From Hippophae tibetana (Eukaryota; Streptophyta; Magnoliopsida; Rosales; Elaeagnaceae), in assembly GCA_037013495.1 (NCBI GenBank), contig CM072807.1, positions 10,109,001-10,173,000 on the forward strand: a stretch of 64,000 nucleotides of DNA. Direction: 5' to 3'. Numbering within the stretch: position 1 is the stretch's first letter; each line of letters begins with the position of its first letter. Below the pieces are notes generated by a model. It saw only the letters and a program-made list of their open reading frames with translations. It did no database searches and had not been told where the DNA came from. This document shows positions 24,740-37,380 of this stretch, in pieces. The position numbers and the translations under genes are program-made.

Positions 24740-27379
24740 AAAATTTGAGTAAGAAAATATTATTTTTTTACCAACTCATCATCTCTCTCTTTCACCTAGG
24801 GATTTTTATTTTGTGGTTGATTAACCCTAGATGAGCATATTAGTTTAACTAGTTCAATTGTTTATTTTTAAGTTTGAATTTAGTTATTTGATTCTAAATT
24901 TTGTTTTAGTTTATTTAAAATTTTATTTAAAAAAAACTTTCTAGTGAGTAGAATTATTCTAATATTGAAATAAACTTTAAATATTATTTTGGATAAATAA
25001 AATAAATATTTTACATAACTTGATTTATTTTGATTAATTATTTATTGTGTAATTGAGTATCTTGTTCTATGCATTTATATTTTTCTTTCATCTAATGATC
25101 GATGTTAACAAAGAACTCACGCATACACTCACTGGGCACATATGTATGTCATGTTTGAAGTTTATAATTAATTATATGAGATTTTAGGGCCTAGTATAAC
25201 CTTGAATGTAAAAATTATGTTTGAACTCTTTCATTTTATAAAATGCTGCTATAAAGAAACACTTAGTAGTTTTGAGAGAACTATCTACTATAATGTGTGA
25301 AGCTACCACGGTGAGCGAATATAACTATCTCATAACTAGTGTGAAAGTCATCATATTAATTATTTTGACTCATGCATAATTTCTTTAAAAACACAAAAAA
25401 ACATACAAAATTAATTAGATGCAAAAAAAGAGAGCCGCAAATGGTGATGTAAGAATAAAAATAAATAAACAATCTCTCATATATAAAATGATCATAAATA
25501 TTGAGAGAAAATAAAAAAAAATTAATTAAGTTCTCTCATAGTAAGTAAAATTTTATTTTATATAAGTTTGAATTCAACTATAATTCTTTCATGATAAGCG
25601 ATACTCTCTTTCTTTAAATCTCTCATAACTAATCATGAATTGACTAATTGACATATTGTTGGAGTTTCAATATTTTTAACACTTTGAAAAATTGTTAATA
25701 TGTCACCATATGTGTTAAAAAAATGTATGTGTGTATTATAAGAATATTTATGCATACTGTAAATAATTCAATTTTATTAAAGAGTTATTTTTACTTCAAA
25801 ATTGATTGTTAAAGTAAATTTTATGCTTGAATAAATCTACTAACTTGATTTTAAAAAATAAAAAAATGAAATTTTTATTAAATCTTTATCTGAATTATTT
25901 ATTTATTTATTTTGAGTATTTATGTAAAATATTTGAATAGATATAGGACTTAGAGGGAGTTTTATAATTTTTCAAAATTAGGATTATCTATTGATCGACA
26001 ATATTATCAATCAATAGAATGGGTTCAATTTATACTCTCTTTTTTTTCTCAACCCCACGAACCTTAACCCTTCTTTCTCATGTTTTCCCTCAGTTTTTCC
26101 TCAAAATTTCATCAAATCTATTTTTTTCAGTTCCTATTTTACTTAGCATTTATTGATATTCAATCATTTTTATTCATTTTTCACCATTTTCCTTCATTTT
26201 CTCTCCAAGAAAACACATTTTTTGATTGAATATTATCATATATTCCCCTCTTATACCCCAAAAATAGCTCATTGCCTTTGGTTATGTGATTTTTGGGAAA
26301 TTTTCATCAATTTGGTTATTTTTTAGTTGAAGGGATATTTTTGTCTTTTCAAGTTTATGCTCGGTTTTTTTATGAATGCTAAGCGAAAAAAACTTCCTCA
26401 TAGTGCTCCTGCTCCACATTCATCTTAATGGTGGGATAATGAATCTAAATTAAGGTATCAAACTACTTTGTCAAAACGTCTAATTTTGTATTATGCATGC
26501 TTCTAAACCTTTTTGTCAGGAATTGTTTGAAATTGAAGTACGTAGGAGAAAGGAAGCACTGTCAACCATAATGGATGGTATGGAACAAAATATGATTGCC
26601 ACGGATGAACGACAAGAGGTAATATATTCCATGATCGAGGATATATACTCACAATACAAGTTTCAACCTCCAGGACAATGATTTATCTTTATCTTATTTT
26701 TTTTGTTTTGTACTATGCTATTGGTTGTTTTGAAGTCATTTTGTTTTTGAATTTTCATGTTTTGAAGTGTATTTGATATTTGTTTACTGCTATATACAGA
26801 TCATATCAATCAATACACTATATTTACTTCACCTGTTAGTTTGTACTTCATTTGTATGTTATTTATTTTCTTGAATTTACTTTTAGATTTCACATTCATC
26901 TTAAATGAAAATGTAACATTCATGCCAATATTTTTTTGAGTTGTTTATTTGTATGACAAAAAGGGGTGAGAAAAATTGAAACTTTAATTAAAAAGTCTAC
27001 AAAAAATTGAGAACTATTTTAGAGGAGAATTACTTTGAAAATCATTTTTACAAATATTATACATAGGGAGGGTTGTGTTTTCAATCTCTATTTATTGATT
27101 ACTCACTCTTATGAACATTCTTTACTTTTGTATTGATATATACACTGAACTAATAAACAATGAGTCTTTCAAGACAAGTTGTTTGATTATTTATGTTTTT
27201 TCTTTCAATGTAAACATCAGCTATCGAGATTTAAGTGAATCTGGATTCAACGGATCATAGGATAGTTTTATTATGTAAAATTTATTTTCCTATGATTGTT
27301 ATGTAGTGAGAGAGATATTTTGTCATGAGAATATGCCAAAGGGAATGATCGTAAGGTTTATGAGTGGTGGCGATATTAA
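24740..27379 (+). other. Non-coding interior of the gag-only retrotransposon
   Basis: AT-rich sequence fills the space between gag and LTR2. A T/C-rich leader at about 26040-26345 precedes a broken ORF (26375-26681). That ORF starts MNAKRKKLPHSAPAPHS, is interrupted by stops, and ends in an open 62-codon tail with IEVRRRKEALSTIMDGMEQN. The layout recalls the extra 'putative plant transposon protein' ORF of some large plant LTR elements, but I cannot confirm the family. Confidence 0.35.
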
Positions 27380-30305
27380 TGAACAAAACATCCAAATGTA
27401 ATTTTAATTTTTAGGTGAGTCTTTCAAGAATATTTTTCAAGCCAAAGAAACTATCAAGATCTAACAAACACACTTCAGGTATATATATGTTCTTATGTAT
27501 ATTAAATTTCATATTAGACACATAAGAGCATTTTGCATATGAGTTACTTGATCGATCTAAACATGTCTATAACGATCGAGGTGAGTAGATCAATCGAGAA
27601 TCAATCTACCTTGATTAAAGAGTCTATGAATTAATTTTCAATTCAGGTAGATCGATCAAGGTATTAATGTTTGATTGATCAAGCACTAAATTGATTGAAA
27701 ATTGGGTAGATCAATCTACCTATTTTAGAATTTATTTTATATTATCTTATATCAATTGAGGATTGGTTAGATCAATCCACCTTTTTGGCTTGATCGATCG
27801 AGCTCGACTTAGATCGATTAAGTAGTCAAGTTTTTCAAATTTAATCTAATTTTTACTTGAGCCAAACATTTCAATTACTATTTTGTCTCTATTATTTACT
27901 GCTTTATAAATCATTTAATGGACAGAATCGTAATTGGACTTTGATCTAACACTAGGGCTTTAATATTTTCTATATAAAGAACCTAATGTTTCATATTTTA
28001 ATTAACCACACTTGAATCAACTTTTACATTCTAAGCTATCTCCCTAAATCTATTTTGCAAAAATTATTATGGTAAGATTTTTTCATTAGTTATTTTTTCA
28101 AACATTTTATGGTTGTATTTCATTGATTAACAAGCCTACAATATTTGAATTATTATGACTAAACATTTGTTCTAATGTTGCTAGTAATTTTAAATTATCT
28201 ATTATTTTATTAAATTATCTAGCAAGGTTTTTCATTATTTAATCCACTATAGAACACACCTTACACTAATGTTATTGTGCTAAATTTTCAAGTATTAACT
28301 GAATGGGTTCGATAACTAATGTGAGTTAAGTTTATCAAAACATTGGTCTCGATCTAAACACCTCACTTGTGGAAACTATAAAAGAAAACTGATGATTCTA
28401 TAAAAGTAGAGTTATTAGTGCACTTTTTTACTTAATATTTACTTATTTTATTGAATAAATATTATTTTGGGGTTAAAAATATTAAAATATATTTTTTTAG
28501 TAAAAAGATGTGAAAATATAATTTATGAAATGTTTTAGGGATTTTTTATGAATTTTTAACGCATGACCAATCAGTAGCTGTCATGTGGCACCATACAAGC
28601 AGAAGAGCTAATTGGGCAAGCCACGTGGATGTCACGCCAACAAATATGACGAATCGTAGATTGTTGTGTGTGAGGAATAACGCACTGCTAAAACTTGTCG
28701 ACATGACATTTAATTAAGGTTTAAGCGTAGTTAAACCTCCTTACCATGTGTCGTCACACCATTTGTCACTACTTTCCACCAGTGTGGCACGCCACCTATT
28801 TTCGCGAATCACATTGTACCAACTGGCGATAACTCGATAATCCTTGACTCTGACCGTTCTCCCATGTCACGCATCGCTCTCTGATTTTCCCACTAAATCC
28901 CACATGTCACGTGTTTGATTCTGATTGGATGGCACTATTAATTATGCTTGTTTTGATCTCAACCTTTGATCTGAAGTTGATTTGACAGTCTAGATTATCT
29001 CTGAGCTATATTTAACCCCTTAATCACCCCATAAACCCAAACGAACCATTATTAGCATAATTTTGATCAATTTTTGGAGCTAAGAAGAGAGAAATATACA
29101 GAAAAATTCAAAAGAAGATGCAATTTTGGTAGAGATTGAAGAGGAGATTAGTATTACAATTCAAGAGATTGATTGTATTTCTTCTTCTACTCCTTTCTTT
29201 ATCAATTTTTATGTCTTTCTTTATGAAACATATAAATTTTATGAACACAATTATGTGTAGTTAATTTATTAATCTAGGGATCTTAAGAACCCAATTTTCA
29301 CCATAGGATAATCTAATATTTTACCCTAATTCTAATTTTAATTTAATTATATTATTTAATCTAACTTTTATGTTATTAATTATTTAGCCAACAATTTATC
29401 TATAAAGATAATTAAATAGATTTGAGAGAATTATTTAATTGTTTGTCTTGAATAAATAACATGCATAGTTTCTAAGCAGAAATATATGGTTCTTATGTAT
29501 GTGATCTATAATTGATGAATGTGATTCTTATGTATATGATATATAATTGATGAACTTAACGAGTAGTGTGCAATTTAATTGATATAAGAGTGTGATTAAA
29601 TTAATTACTATATGATGTGTAGTTTACTTGATAAAGGAATACATGCTAAGATAGATTCAATTGATCATGTAATTAATTGATAATTATATTGGAAAGATTT
29701 TAGTAATTCACATGTTTAGAAAATTGGGGGATTAAGTATTCCTAGATATTTTCTCATACATTTCTTAGTTACCAAATCTAATTTAATTAACTATTTCTAT
29801 TTACTTTTAGTTATTTTAATTTTGCTTCCTTAAAATATAAAAACACAAAAAATTGACTTTTATTTTTTTAGTTTTAAAAATTAGTTTCTAATAAAATAAT
29901 CTGTGAGAACGATTTGTTTATCATTATATTACTTGTTATAATATATATAATTGTGTATTTATTGCACACACTTCGTGTGTGGCTATCAAAAATAAAGACT
30001 TATAAGTAGGTTACTTAGATGCATTATCTTAGTAGATAGTTTGAGTCCTAGCTTTGTAATTAAACATTATTTTTATAGTGAATAGTTAGATGATCTGATA
30101 GATCAGTGATTTTTCCCTTAAGTCATTGTTGTGACTTAAGTTGTTTCCACCTATAAATCTCATATGTTATTTTATTTTTCTATATTATTTTATTTATATG
30201 TAATTGTATGTGATTGTCTACAAAAAAATTAATTGATCATAATTTTACTAATTATTTATTCATTTCATCTAGCTAATTAGATCATTAACTAAATAAACTT
30301 TTATA
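27380..30305 (+). repeat. 3' LTR of the gag-only element, interrupted
   Basis: This matches LTR1 in 27380-28389 and again in 29989-30305. The break in the match falls at LTR1 position about 22490, just before GAGGCTTATAAGTAGGTTACTT, whose counterpart resumes at 29997. The insert at 28390-29988 is absent from LTR1. Confidence 0.82.
28390..29988 (+). mobile_element. Solo LTR of a different (probably Ty3/Gypsy) retrotransposon, nested in the 3' LTR
   Basis: This 1599 bp insert begins TGATGATT and ends GGCTATCA (TG...CA ends). It is flanked by AAAAC (28385-28389) and AAAAT (29989-29993), a 4-of-5 target duplication. It carries promoter-like features: ATATTTAACCCC near 29010 and a purine-rich leader after it. 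It has no coding sequence, as expected for a solo LTR left by recombination. TGATG...ATCA termini are seen in Tat-type Gypsy LTRs, so that family is suggested, not proven. Confidence 0.68.
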
Positions 30306-31894
30306 TTTTCTAAAATAAAGTTAAGGATTTAAACTTTGTTTACTTTGAAAAATGAATCAATTCTTAACTAAGTATAATAAATTTAGACGTTTTATTATAG
30401 ATAATAATATTGTTATAATTATTTTTGTTATTGTCACAATAAAATTGTATAAACTATTTATTATATCATATAATTAATAACATTTGAATCTCATTGTAAT
30501 TAGATAAAGTTTTCATTAATGAATTTTTATTATACTAATAACAAAATTAGTTGTAATAATATTATTGTCATTTTTTTGTACAAATTTAAAATTTAATTTT
30601 TTCCCAATAATAGTAGGTACCATCACATTTTTAATGTTAGCATAATTAGATTTATTAAAAATATGAGAAAAACTTGAGTATTTGTTAATTGTTATGAGTT
30701 AGTATCTTAAATAATGAAAGTGCTAAATCTCAATTTTTAGTAAGAACTCAAATTTTATCGCATGTGCTTAGTTATCAGCTTATACAATATACAACATATC
30801 CACTCGTGTATTTCTACAACTGACTCTAAAACTATTATAATTAGATCATAAAAGTAAAGATGCGTGGAAAACACGCATATGCTAAATGGTTATGTAATGG
30901 AAATATAATGGGAATAACCCATGCAAATCACATGTTATTTACCTTAAGCCTCCAGCAGTTAATTGACATTAATAACATTCTTGTCACATTAAAAAAAATT
31001 AACAGTAACTTGCAAGGAATGTGATAGCTTATGACATGTATCAAAATTTCGATAGTATAAAATTTATTTATTTATAATTGAATAATAGAATGAAAATGAG
31101 TGTAAAACTTAGTTTTATTGTGTCTAAATAGTAATACATATATAAGTGAAAATAACATATTATGTTTTAAATGAATAAATAAAGTTAAAAGAAAATAAAA
31201 ATAAATAAATAAGCAAAAATGTAGTATTTTAATGTATTCTATTAATTGGTGATATTACACTAAATATAGATTGATTTCTTTGGTTCCTCCTCGTACAACT
31301 CAAATCAACGTATAAAATTTCAAATAGGGTTAGGTTTTTGAACCAGTTATGATTTAATCATTTTACTTATACTTATATCACTATTTTAATAAAAAAGAAA
31401 AAATTAGTCACATTTTGAACATTATAATATTATCTCGAGAGAACACTATAAAAATTGCTCAGATTATAAAGAGTTAATATTGTTTAATCTCTTGTATTTT
31501 AAAAAATATTTTCTAGTCAATTAATTTTGAAAAATGGATAAATTAAGAATAAATAATTTTATCTAAAAATTGTCACATTATAGTACTATTGAAGTTGTTG
31601 AAATATTATGAATTAAATTGTTAAATGTTTTTATTTTAAATCAAAAACGAAAAATTCATTTCTGATTTAAATTATTAATTTCTTTCATTTTGCTCTGCAT
31701 TCGTTTCGAAATTATTTTTTCTCCATTACTCTTCCTTTTCTTCGGTCGTTTCTTTACATCAATTATTTTTTCCGTTTTTGTATGATTTTTTTATAAATAG
31801 AGAAGGAAAACATAAAAAAGAAAAAAAAAGATATGAGAAAGAACAAGAAGATAGAGAGAAAAAAAAGAAAAAGAAGGAAGAAAAAAAAAGTACG
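30306..31894. other. AT-rich intergenic DNA between two retrotransposons
   Basis: No gene is seen. The right end (about 31795-31895) is a purine-rich (A/G) run, followed by an ATT microsatellite at about 31909-31931 that lies within or beside the next element's LTR. Confidence 0.5.
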
Positions 31895-33430
31895 GGAAAA
31901 GTTATATATTATTATTATTATTATTATTATTTTGGTTGTATATTTTTTTATTTAGAGTTATGTTCTTTCGATAAAGTTCAGACACTTTAAAGTTCGTATG
32001 ATAATAAATTATGGTGTAAGTTTATTATTATTTAATCATTGTATCTTGGGAGATAAATGTCTATTATTCTCAAACACACACAGTGAGTGGAAAATATTAT
32101 CTTAAGGACACTGTGTGATACACAAGCCTCGATTATTTATTTATTTAATTTATGTATTATTTAAATTTTGTATTTATATATTTACATATATTTCTAATTT
32201 TTTTAATAAAATAATTTAATTCTTAAATTGTTTGTCCGTGCAATATTTCTAACAATCTTAAGATAATTTTTCTCCTTATTTTTTGGACAACCAATACAAA
32301 AAGTTTTTTTTAATAAATATTTTGAGACAAACAAATTATTTATAATATGTTATATATATATATATATATGTTATGTTATATATTCTAATTATTGTTCAAT
32401 TTTTACATCTTTATTAATTCCTTTCATCATATATTTAATATTAATTTTGCTCTTATATTAAATTACTTGCACTTTATTTACTTGATTTCGTCGTTTTTTG
32501 TTGTTATTATTAATTATTTTATATTATTATAATATTATTTTTATTGATATTTTATATTAAGTATTTTATTTTATTTTATTTATTTTGTGTTACTAATCTT
32601 AATATTCTTTACTTTATATTTGTATTTTATTTTTACTATATATATAAAGAAATAAAATTAATAAAATTACAAATATATATATATATTGGTAATTTTTAAA
32701 ACTTAAATTGTTATTTATGTATTGTACAAAAAATATAAAGAAAAGATTATACAATCTGAAATGAAAACTTCAATGTCCCAAATTAAAAATCCAACTGTGA
32801 ATATTGTTGAGTCTAGTGTGGGTGGTTCTACTGTGAACCAAATGATGAAGCCTTTTGTGACTCATGGGGTAACCCTAATGTTACCGGTTTCTATTCCAAT
32901 GAATCGTGTTGTTGCAAAGAGATCGAAATAGTTTAATGGTTTGAAATTCATGAAATGGAAGAGTAAGATGATATTCTATCTCACCACCTTGAATATAGCA
33001 AGGTTTTTGACTGAAGAAGCTCTCGATCAACCTGGAGGGTGAATAAGATTTTCTGTCTGCTAGTGCTATTGAAGCATGGAAGCATTCTGCTTATCTATGT
33101 CAAAACTATGTTCTAAATAGTCTAACTAATTCCTTGTACAATGAATGCAATAAGGAAAAGAAGACCAAAAACTTGTGGGAATCATTAGATCGGAAGTATG
33201 AAACTAAAAATGCTAGTGCTAAGAAATTTTTGGTTGGTCGCTTTATTGATTATAAGATGGTGAACTCTAAACTGGTATGCAGTCAAGCACATGAAATCCA
33301 AGATATCATAATAGAGATGTATGATGAAGGGATGATACTTAGTGAAACCTTCCAAGTTGCAGCTATTATAAAAAAGTTACCCCCTTCATAGATAGAGTTC
33401 AAGGCCTACCTTAAGAACAAGTGAAGGGAA

Positions 33431-34995
33431 GTGTCTTTGAAAGACTTGCTGATAAGATTCAAAGCGGAAGAAGACAACAAGGTTTCTTCTAAAAGATGTT
33501 ATATCCCATCAGCATCCAAGGCTAATGTGATGGACCATGGTCAAAGTTTCAAACACAATAAGAATAAGGGAAAGGGCAAGCTAGGTAAAGGGTCTAAATT
33601 GGAACCTAGAGAAGAAAATTTTAAGAAGTCAAACTTTAGAAGGATTTGCTTTGACTGTCAGATGACGTGGCATAAAGCCCTAGACTACAAGTTTCCAAAA
33701 AGAAACAGAAACAGAAACCGTGAGGCAAACATGGTTGATGACATCACTCATGATATCTTTGACATTAACTTGTGTATAGTCATTTCTGAGGTAAACTTGG
33801 TGGGATCAAACCCAAAGGAATGGTGGATTGACACTGGTGTAATAAGACATATATGATCAGATAAGTGGCGATTCACTACTTTTAAAGCAGTGAAAGATGG
33901 AGAAAATATTTTCATGGGAAATTCTTCCACATTAGCCATTCAAGGGCATGGGCAAGGTCAGGTCAAATTGAAGATGACCTCTGGGAAGAAGCTTACATTA
34001 AACAATGTACTCTATATGCCTGATATTTGTAAGAATCTTTTTTATGGCTCATTGGTAAACAAGCATGTCTTTCAGATGGTATTTGAATCTGACAAGGTCT
34101 TTGTGACCAAAATGTGATGTTTGTGTGGAAGGGATATGTATCTTATGGTTTATTTAAACTCAATGTAATGACTGTAAAACCTAAGAATATTAACAAGATT
34201 AATTCTTCTACTTATATGCTTAAGTTTTCCCACTTATGGCATGGTAGACTAGGTCATGTTAATTACGATACATTGTGTAAACTAATTAACATGGAACACA
34301 TACACACATTCGAAAGAGATTCAAAGCATAAGTATGAGACTTGTGTTGAGGCAAAAATGACTAGGTCATCTTTTCATTCGATTGAAAGGAACACTAAACT
34401 ATTAGACTTAATCCATAGTGATCTATGTTATTTGAAATTTCTTCAAACAAGAGATGACAATAAGTATTTTATTAATTTTGTTGATGATAGTACAAAATAT
34501 TGCTATGTGTATTTGCTTAAAAGCAAAGATGAAGCTATAGAGAAATTTATTCTTTATAAAATAGAAGTTGAAAATCAACTCAACAAGAAAATCAAGGTAC
34601 TATGTAGTGATCATGGTGGTGAATATGAGGCATCATTTGGTGAATTCAGTGTACAATATGGAGTTATTCATGAAACCACAGTGCCTTATTCACCTCAGAA
34701 AAATGGAGTTATTGAACGTAAGAATCATACTTTTTAAGAAATGATGAATGCAATGTTATTAAATTACAGGTTGCCACAGAAGAGGGGAAGCTATTTTGTC
34801 ACCTAACTACCTTTTAAATAAGGTACCCTGGAAAAAGACACATAAGACACCATATGAATTATTTAAAGGAATGATACCTTCCTATAAATATTTACGAGTG
34901 TGGGGGTGTCTTGCAAAAGAATTTGTACCTATACCTAAGAAGGTGAAGATAGGTCCAAAAACAATAGATTGCATCTTCATTAGATATGCACATTA
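33431..34995 (+). pseudogene. Gag end, protease and integrase of the Tork-like Copia
   Basis: Three reading segments cover this region. 33431-33856 has a basic linker, a knuckle relic (CFDCQMTWHKALDYK, second half mutated) and the aspartic protease motif DTG. 33890-34117 has the pre-integrase part (MTSGKKLTLNNVLYMPDICK). 34114-34737 has the integrase zinc-binding HGRLGHVN ... CETC and the core with catalytic carboxylates (LIHSDLCYL; SDHGGEYE). A short third piece runs to 34995 (WGCLAKEFVPIPKKVKIGPK). Stops at about 33854, 34117 and 34735 separate them. Integrase would join element cDNA to the genome. Confidence 0.8.
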
Positions 34996-35029
34996 ATACT
35001 GAAATTGAGTCCATTATGTAAAATCACAC

Positions 35030-37380
35030 TTAGGAACTAGTTAGTTTACCTCCAAGTAGTAAAACACTAGGGTCTAAGTGGATTTTCACAAGAAAACACA
35101 ATTCAGATGGATCAATTGATAAATACAAAGCTAGAATTATAATTAAGGAATACAAACAACGAGATGGTCTTGAATACTTTGATACTTATTCTCCTGTGAT
35201 GAGAATAACATTTCTAAGGATGATAATTGCTATCACAACTCTACGAAATCTTGAAATACATCAAATGGATGTAAAGATGACCTTTCTAAATAGAGAGTTA
35301 GATGAAGAAATCTACATGTACCAACTCAAGGGTTTTTTATACCTAGAGAAAGAAGGAAAGGTCTGTAAATTGGTGAAGTATTTATATGACTTGAAACAAT
35401 CACCAAAATAATAGCATAAAAAGTTTGATAATGTCATGAGAACAAATGGCTTTAAAATCAACGAATGTGAAAAATGTGTATATATCAAGAACAAAGAATA
35501 TGGTTATATTATCTTGTGTCTTTACATTGATGACATGCTAATTGTGGGTAGTAATGATCAAATGATCAAATCTACTAAGTCTATATTGAATTCAAGGTTT
35601 GATATGAAAGACATAGGACATGCTTATGTAATTCTAGGAATTAAGATATCAAGGATATCAAGTGGTCTTATTCTAAGTCAATGTCATTATGTTGACAAAA
35701 TACTTGAGAAATTCAACAAGGGTGATTATGGAATTATGACAACACCATTAGATGTAAATCTACATCTATCTAAGAATAAAAGTGAGAGTGTGTCCCAACT
35801 AGAATATTCTAGAGTGATAGGAAGTCTTATGTATTTCACTACTACAAAAAAGAGCATTAAAGTCGGGTTTTAACTGACTTTAAATTAAATGACTTAAAGT
35901 GTAAAGTCGGTTCAAGGTGTGAACCGACTTTAACTTTTTTTGTTTTTTTTTAAATTTATTCATATTCAACCTGTATTCGAGCAGGAAAAAAAACCAATAT
36001 CAGTTTAGCAAATAGTTCAAATAATACAAATATTTGAAAAATAAAATATTAATTAATAATAGAAAAATTACCATGGTTTTGTTCTATTTTATTCAAGATC
36101 GTCATATTCTTCTCCTTATGTTATAATAGAAACCTACATATATAATACAACAATCTATACATATAAATAATAACACATAATAACAGAAAAAATATGAATA
36201 ATAGGGGATCTAAAAGATTAGTTAGAGAGGAAGAAAACTCACTAACCGATGTTGGAAATGGTAGTCGTAGGTGGCCGAAAAATGAGAAAGAGTGGAGGAG
36301 AAATGGAGGAGGAGGTTTTTGATTTTTTAGAGTTCTGGAACGCTGAAAATAGTTTCTGTCTGGGAAGAAAGAAGAGAAAATATTTATCCACGTGTGTAGC
36401 GTCGGTTGACGTGTCGAACCGACGCTATGTTACGTGGATAGCGTCGGTTCCAGGTGTCAACCGATGCTATCCACGTAGGATAGCGTCGGTTCTAGGTGTC
36501 AACCGACGCTACGCTACGTGGATAGCGTCGGTTCACCACGTCAACCGACGCTACGTCCAGGTGTAGCGTCAGTTCGCCACGTCAACCGACTCTATGTAGC
36601 GTAGGTTTGACACATCAACCGACGCTACGTCCTACGTGGATAGCGTCGGTTCTTTATCAAACCAACTTTAAACTAATTTAAAGTCGGTTTTTGGAAAAAA
36701 CCGACTTTACGTATCGACTTAAATACCCATTTTTGTAGTAATGTTTGATGAGGTGTACGAGACTAGACATAGCTTATGCGGTAAGCAAACTAAGTAGATA
36801 TACTAGTAATCCAGGATCTGATAACTGGAAAGGCATTACAAGACTACTTGGATACTTAAGATATACATGTAGTTATAGACTATACTATACAAGATATCCA
36901 GTTGTATTAGAAGGATACGTCCATACCAATTGGATATCTGATATGAAAGACTCAAATTCTACCAGTGGATATGTATTCATATTGGATGGTGCAGTTGTTT
37001 CATGGAAGTCCTCTAAATAGACATACATTGCTAGATCCACGATGGAATCTAAGTTCATCGCTTTGGATAAATGTGACGAAGATGCTGAATGGCAATGCAA
37101 TTTTGTAGAGGATATTCCTAAGTGGGTGAAGCATGTACCTGTAATATTCTTTCATTATGATATTCAATCTACTATTGGCAGGGCACAGAGTATTATATAT
37201 AATGGTAAGTCTCGACATATACGTCGTAGACATAATATTATTAGATAACTACTCTTAATTGGGATTATTTCTATTGACTATGTGAAATCAAAGGATAACA
37301 TAGTTGATCCCTTAACTAAAAGGTTAAATCGAAAGTTAGTTGATAAGTCATCGAGAGGAATGAGACTAAAGCCCATGAAT
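35030..37380 (+). pseudogene. Reverse transcriptase and RNase H of the Tork-like Copia, split by a CACTA
   Basis: RT begins at about 35040 (SKTLGSKWIFTRKHNSDG), continues with DTYSPVMR, and carries the catalytic YIDDML at about 35524. The sequence stops at 35836 in the segment GSLMYF. It resumes at 36744 as [20 protein letters not shown] and continues through RNase H ([18 protein letters not shown]) to about 37380. Removing 35837-36743 and one TTT restores the family's normal junction. Stops at about 35409 and 37018 add to the decay. Confidence 0.8.
35837..36743 (+). mobile_element. Non-autonomous CACTA DNA transposon, 907 bp
   Basis: Ends are CACTACTACAAAAA and its near-perfect inverse TTTTTGTAGTAATG (13 of 14 positions). 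A 3 bp target duplication, TTT, lies at 35834-35836 and 36744-36746. Inside each end is a subterminal array. On the left, AAAGTCGGTT units face each other. On the right, from about 36398 to 36710, GCGTCGGTT and its inverse AACCGACGC occur repeatedly, separated by CACGTGGAT-like spacers. Arrays of this kind bind the TNPA-like protein in known CACTA systems. No transposase is encoded. The long frame at 36249-36566 is largely the translated repeat array, not a gene. Confidence 0.9.

Larger units (their letters stand above)
21525..30305 (+). mobile_element. Long-LTR Copia-like retrotransposon, gag only, with a split 3' LTR
   Basis: Two matching LTRs bound the element. LTR1 (21525-22805) begins TGAACAAAA and ends TTCCA. 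It is followed at once by TTGTTATCAGAG, a primer-binding-like site. LTR2 begins TGAACAAAA at 27380, runs to 28389, and resumes at 29989-30305, the gap being a younger insertion. Between them are a decayed gag (22858 to about 24300) and a further short relic ORF (26375-26681), but no protease, integrase or reverse transcriptase. Gag resembles that of Sirevirus-type Copia elements. A non-autonomous derivative mobilised in trans is the simplest explanation; loss of pol after insertion is the alternative. Confidence 0.78.

Noticed and set aside
31778-31990. Lys/Glu-rich frame followed by poly-Tyr
   Set aside because: Product of a purine tract and an ATT microsatellite.
36249-36566. 105-codon plus-strand frame inside the CACTA element
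   Set aside because: Mostly translated subterminal repeats; not a transposase.
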